Source: Muribaculaceae bacterium
Lineage (GTDB): Bacteria; Bacteroidota; Bacteroidia; Bacteroidales; Muribaculaceae
NCBI GenBank assembly: GCA_016292745.1
Contig: JAEDFO010000074.1
Span: forward strand, 1 to 9,547
Direction: 5' to 3'
DNA: 9,547 bases
How positions within the stretch are numbered: the stretch's first letter is position 1; the number at the start of each line of letters is the position of its first letter. The notes under the pieces are model-generated. The model saw only the letters and a list, made by a program, of their open reading frames with translations, was not told the DNA's origin and did not search any database. The translations under genes were made by a program, and so were the position numbers. Of this stretch, positions 7,149-9,547 are shown piece after piece.

Positions 7149-7796
7149 TTATTCCGACACATAGCCGGGTTTCTTATATATGATGGTCAAGCCATCACGG
7201 ATAGGCACAATTACTTTCTCAACACGGTTGTCGGCAGCCACAAGGTCGTTAAACTCAAGTATTCCGGCAGTCTGGGCATCGAGTTTCGGCAATTCCTCCG
7301 CCACTTTACCGTCCCACAGTGTATTGTCGGCAATGATAAACCCGCCGGCATTGACATAAGGGAACACCGCATTGTAATAGTCGACATAGTTTCGCTTGTT
7401 GGCGTCGATAAACACCAAGTCGAAGCTGCAGCCGAGCGTAGGCAGCACTTCCAGAGCATCGCCAATGTGGAGATGGATGCGCCCGGCATATGGCGAACGC
7501 TCAAAATGCTCACGAATGAAATCCTCAAGTTCATCGTCGATTTCAATGGTATGCACGTCGCCGCTCAGCATCCCCTCGGCCAGACAGAGCGCCGAATAGC
7601 CGGTGAAGGTTCCAAGTTCGAGAATGTTGCCGGGATTTATCATCCTCACAAACATTTTCAGCAGGCGTCCCTGCAGATGTCCTGAACACATCCGCGGACG
7701 CAGATGGAACAAGTGAGTAGAGCGGTTAAGCTCGGCAAGCAATGCCCCTTCGGCATCGATATGGTTAAGTATATACTCCTCTAATTCGTCGGTCAT
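7149..7796 (-). CDS. SAM-dependent O-methyltransferase (Methyltransf_3, COG4122 type)
   Basis: A 215-residue class I methyltransferase of the catechol-O-methyltransferase-like group. The SAM-binding motif I is ILELGTFTGYSAL (58-70), with the acidic residue that holds the ribose at about E86 in HTIEIDDE. Likely divalent-metal ligands are D131 in FIDANKRNY and D157/N158 in ADNTLWDGKV, as in Mg-dependent members. The substrate cannot be read from sequence; members act on small phenolics or, for B. subtilis TrmR/YrrM, on tRNA wobble uridine. I chose the ATG at 7796 because it leaves a 13-nt gap after aroQ and begins a typical MTDELEEYILNH N-terminus. The longer frame from 7862, or an ATG at 7838, would run into aroQ and add atypical residues. 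It is probably co-transcribed with aroQ and rbfA. Confidence 0.88.
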   Translation of the reverse strand: MTDELEEYILNHIDAEGALLAELNRSTHLFHLRPRMCSGHLQGRLLKMFVRMINPGNILELGTFTGYSALCLAEGMLSGDVHTIEIDDELEDFIREHFERSPYAGRIHLHIGDALEVLPTLGCSFDLVFIDANKRNYVDYYNAVFPYVNAGGFIIADNTLWDGKVAEELPKLDAQTAGILEFNDLVAADNRVEKVIVPIRDGLTIIYKKPGYVSE

Positions 7797-7809
7797 ATCA
7801 GCAAAACGG

Positions 7810-8226
7810 TTACAACAATGCTTCAACTGCAAGGTCATAGCTCTTGAGACCAAAACCGGCAATCACACCACGACAGGCCGGAGCAATCATCGACACATGC
7901 CGATACTCCTCGCGGCTATGCACGTTGGAAATATGCACCTCAACCACCGGCGCTTTAACAGCTCTGATGGCATCGGCAATGGCTATGGAATAGTGAGTGT
8001 ATGCACCGGCATTTAACACTATGCCATCCACGTCGAAGCCAACACGATGAATCTCGTCGATTATCGAGCCCTCGCAGTTACTCTGAAAATATGTCAGTTC
8101 CACATTTTCAAAACGGGATTTAAGCCCGGCAAAATAGCTGTCGAACGAGGTGTCGCCGTAAATACTTTTTTCTCTCACGCCCAACAAGTTGAGATTCGGG
8201 CCATTGATTACTGCTATCTTTTTCAT
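7810..8226 (-). CDS. aroQ: 3-dehydroquinate dehydratase, type II
   Basis: This cytoplasmic dodecameric enzyme converts 3-dehydroquinate to 3-dehydroshikimate, the third step of the shikimate pathway to aromatic amino acids. The 138 residues match the family length. Visible signatures are GPNLNLLG (9-16), R18 and the catalytic Tyr23 in SIYG on the mobile lid, QSNCEGSIIDEIH (48-60), LNAGAYTHYSIAIADAI (71-87) with N72, and EVHISNVHSREEYRH (96-110) with the catalytic-dyad His98. I chose the ATG at 8226 (MKKIAVINGPNLN), the family's standard start. An upstream in-frame ATG at 8247 would add MHCQRIN, which lies inside a leader repeat and is atypical. It is the first gene of a probable four-gene minus-strand operon. 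Confidence 0.96.
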   Translation of the reverse strand: MKKIAVINGPNLNLLGVREKSIYGDTSFDSYFAGLKSRFENVELTYFQSNCEGSIIDEIHRVGFDVDGIVLNAGAYTHYSIAIADAIRAVKAPVVEVHISNVHSREEYRHVSMIAPACRGVIAGFGLKSYDLAVEALL

Positions 8227-8235
8227 ATTTATTCG

Positions 8236-8272
8236 TTGGCAATGCATTTATTTTCATTACTTGGCAACGCAT
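8236..8272. repeat. Two 12-nt direct repeats in the aroQ leader
   Basis: TTGGCAATGCAT at 8236-8247 and TTGGCAACGCAT at 8261-8272 differ at one base and are spaced 25 nt apart. Both lie between the predicted aroQ start of transcription and the aroQ ATG. On the minus strand each copy begins with an ATG. They could be paired binding sites or the trace of a short duplication. Confidence 0.4.
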
Positions 8273-8289
8273 CACCCATTTACCATATG

Positions 8290-8322
8290 CAAATTTAACG
8301 AAAAACCTTGAATAGGCCACAA
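8290..8322 (-). promoter_or_regulatory. Bacteroidetes-type promoter candidate for the aroQ operon
   Basis: On the minus strand TAAATTTG (8297-8290) exactly matches the -7 consensus TAnnTTTG and is followed by C. A TTG at 8322-8320 could be the -33 box, but the 22-nt spacer is one to three bases longer than usual. Transcription would start around 8283, giving an aroQ leader of about 55-60 nt that includes both direct repeats. Confidence 0.5.
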
Positions 8323-8360
8323 TTAGCGACAAAAACCAATAATTCGCCTTGAATTTGTCA

Positions 8361-8380
8361 AATACCACACTTATGGTATT
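8361..8380. promoter_or_regulatory. Inverted repeat, candidate operator at the cysK promoter
   Basis: AATACCA (8361-8367) and TGGTATT (8374-8380) are perfect inverted 7-bp arms around a 6-nt spacer. The right arm overlaps the -33 box of the cysK promoter (TTG 8379-8381). A dimeric regulator bound here could block or assist RNA polymerase. The regulator is unknown; I do not recognise the site as a named operator. Confidence 0.45.
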
Positions 8381-8409
8381 GCTTCTGCTGTTTCAACATC
8401 TTAACTTTG
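8379..8409 (+). promoter_or_regulatory. Bacteroidetes-type primary promoter for cysK
   Basis: TTG at 8379-8381 (-33) is followed by 20 nt and TAACTTTG at 8402-8409, an exact match to TAnnTTTG, with C next. Transcription should start around 8414-8418, giving a cysK leader of about 30 nt. There is no Shine-Dalgarno; the bases before the ATG are AT-rich (AACCATTTTTAATC), as is usual in this phylum. Confidence 0.7.
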
Positions 8410-8444
8410 CAATATCGAGAAACGACTAATAACCATTTTTAATC

Positions 8445-9392
8445 ATGGCAAAAATATACAATAATCTTACAGAATTGATTGGCAACACTCCGCTAATCGA
8501 GTTGCATGCCATCGAAAAAGCCGAAGGCCTGAAGGCCCGGCTGATTGCAAAAGTTGAATACTTTAACCCGGGCGGCAGCGTCAAGGACCGAATTGCTTTG
8601 GCAATGATTAATGATGCAGAACAAAAGGGAGTGCTTAAGCCTGGAGCAATTATAATAGAACCCACCAGCGGCAACACCGGTATCGGGCTGGCATGGGTGG
8701 CATCGGTGAAAGGCTACAATCTGATTCTCACCATGCCCGAAACCATGAGCATAGAGCGACAAAGCCTGCTAAAGGCATTAGGTGCCACATTGGTCCTGAC
8801 CCCAGGCGCTAAAGGAATGAAGGGGGCTATTGAACGCGCCGAAGAACTCCGCCGCGAAAATCCCGGCTCGGTGATTCTTCAACAATTCGACAATCCTGCC
8901 AACCCCACCATTCATGAAGCTACAACAGCCGAAGAGATTTGGAACGACACCGATGGAAACATCGACTTCTTCGTGGCAGGTGTTGGCACAGGTGGAACCC
9001 TTAGCGGTACTGCAAAAGGGCTCAAGGCACATAATCCTGCAATCAAAGCCGTTGCCGTTGAGCCGGCAAGTTCGCCAGTGCTCTCAGGCGGCAATCCCGG
9101 ACCGCACAAGATTCAAGGCATCGGTGCAGGATTCAAGCCAACCAACTTCAATCAGGAGATAGCCGACGAGATACTCCCCGTTGCCGACAACGATGCCATA
9201 GCCACATCACGTGCTCTTGCAAAGTCTGAGGGATTGCTGGTGGGCATATCAGCCGGAGCTGCCGCATATGCCGCAATCCAGATTGCCAAACGTCCCGAAA
9301 ACGAAGGGAAAACCATCGTGGCACTACTCCCCGACACCGGCGAGCGATATCTTTCGACTGTGCTTTACGCATTCGACGATTACCCATTGTAA
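8445..9392 (+). CDS. cysK: Cysteine synthase A (O-acetylserine sulfhydrylase)
   Basis: This PLP enzyme condenses O-acetylserine with sulfide to give L-cysteine and acetate in the cytoplasm. The 315 residues match CysK length. The PLP lysine is K47 in NPGGSVKDR (41-49). The substrate loop is TSGNTG (74-79), the PLP-phosphate loop GTGGT (181-185) and the pyridine-contacting serine S269 in GISAG. GNPGPHKIQGIGAGF (216-230) and PDTGERYLST (296-305) are typical of CysK. There is no extra CBS or heme domain, so it is not a cystathionine beta-synthase. CysM cannot be wholly excluded, but the loops fit CysK better. The stop is followed with no gap by an ATG, so the gene is probably co-transcribed with the next one. 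A promoter and a candidate operator lie just upstream. Confidence 0.96.
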   Translation: MAKIYNNLTELIGNTPLIELHAIEKAEGLKARLIAKVEYFNPGGSVKDRIALAMINDAEQKGVLKPGAIIIEPTSGNTGIGLAWVASVKGYNLILTMPETMSIERQSLLKALGATLVLTPGAKGMKGAIERAEELRRENPGSVILQQFDNPANPTIHEATTAEEIWNDTDGNIDFFVAGVGTGGTLSGTAKGLKAHNPAIKAVAVEPASSPVLSGGNPGPHKIQGIGAGFKPTNFNQEIADEILPVADNDAIATSRALAKSEGLLVGISAGAAAYAAIQIAKRPENEGKTIVALLPDTGERYLSTVLYAFDDYPL

Positions 9393-9547
9393 ATGAGCCA
9401 ACAGATAACTTTCATAATAGCTGATAATCAGGACATCACAGCACTGGCACTGCATGCCATAGTGACTGAGATGCACCCCGAGGCCGTGGCAATCGATGTT
9501 CATGACAAGAGACAACTCATCGATAGGCTTGCCACGGCCGAAGGCAA
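9393..9547 (+). CDS. Probable response regulator, N-terminal part (cut by window edge)
   Basis: The ATG follows the cysK TAA directly (TAAATG). The 51 visible residues begin MSQQITFIIADNQDITALAL. A hydrophobic first strand ending in an acidic residue (FIIADNQD, D11), followed by an amphipathic helix and then a second strand (about 32-36, AVAID), is the opening of a receiver (CheY-like) domain, as in LuxR/NarL-type regulators. The usual second acidic residue of the DD pair is Asn here (N12). The phospho-acceptor Asp and any DNA-binding domain lie beyond the window, so the output is unknown. The assignment rests on this short N-terminus. Confidence 0.6.
   Translation, partial: MSQQITFIIADNQDITALALHAIVTEMHPEAVAIDVHDKRQLIDRLATAEG

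Noticed and set aside
7797..7862. N-terminal extension of the O-methyltransferase (MPVLVSRAMTLQLKHCCNRF)
   Set aside because: The extension overlaps the aroQ 3' end and is its codons read in another frame. The ATG at 7796 gives a normal family N-terminus and a short gap.
8227..8247. Upstream in-frame start for aroQ (adds MHCQRIN)
   Set aside because: Type II dehydroquinases start just before the IxxINGPNLN strand; the ATG at 8226 fits exactly. The upstream ATG falls in a leader repeat.
8306..8354. Direct repeat CCTTGAAT, two copies 41 nt apart
   Set aside because: An 8-nt repeat in an AT-rich 218-nt region has little support, with no further similarity around the copies.
1..9547. Mobile element, CRISPR array, tRNA or rRNA
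   Set aside because: No transposase or integrase frame, terminal inverted repeats, regularly spaced repeats, cloverleaf-like arms or rRNA signature stretches were seen. Nearly all the sequence is taken by recognised housekeeping genes.

Overview
This window looks like an ordinary housekeeping stretch of a Bacteroidales chromosome, possibly Muribaculaceae; the family-level guess is inference. The reasons are the gene content, the lack of convincing Shine-Dalgarno sequences before most starts, AT-rich leaders, and several intergenic matches to the Bacteroidetes primary sigma-factor promoter (-33 TTTG or TTG, about 20 nt, then TAnnTTTG). I see no insertion sequence, phage gene, CRISPR array, tRNA or rRNA, and no clear undescribed multi-gene system. 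The points worth a second look are in the intergenic regions.

Layout. At the left edge, the last 11 codons of a plus-strand gene converge on clpB, with a strong bidirectional hairpin terminator between them (72-107). clpB (131-2722, minus) encodes the disaggregase. A 322-nt divergent region (2723-3044) follows. It holds a near-perfect plus-strand promoter for rsfS, an imperfect inverted repeat at the predicted 5' end of the rsfS mRNA, a weaker back-to-back minus-strand promoter candidate, and a possible small ORF and hairpin in the clpB leader. rsfS (3045-3413) and ftsH (3428-5485) then form a plus-strand operon that ends at a second bidirectional terminator (5503-5539).

The next four genes are on the minus strand and are probably one operon, transcribed aroQ, SAM-dependent O-methyltransferase, rbfA, then a LolC/LolE-type ABC permease (8226 down to 5560). 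Gaps are 13 and 21 nt, and the last pair overlaps by one base. A 218-nt divergent region (8227-8444) separates aroQ from cysK. It carries a promoter for each side, a 7-bp-arm inverted repeat touching the cysK -33 box, and two near-identical 12-nt direct repeats in the aroQ leader. cysK (8445-9392, plus) is followed with no gap by the start of a probable response regulator, cut by the window edge at 9547.

How the genes work together. ClpB and FtsH both handle protein quality control, by disaggregation and by membrane-anchored proteolysis, and they sit divergently around a shared control region. RsfS and RbfA both act on ribosomal subunits: RsfS blocks 30S-50S joining and RbfA matures the 30S. 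AroQ (shikimate pathway) and CysK (cysteine synthesis) are amino-acid biosynthetic enzymes. The permease probably belongs to an ABC exporter or lipoprotein-release machine whose ATPase is not in the window.
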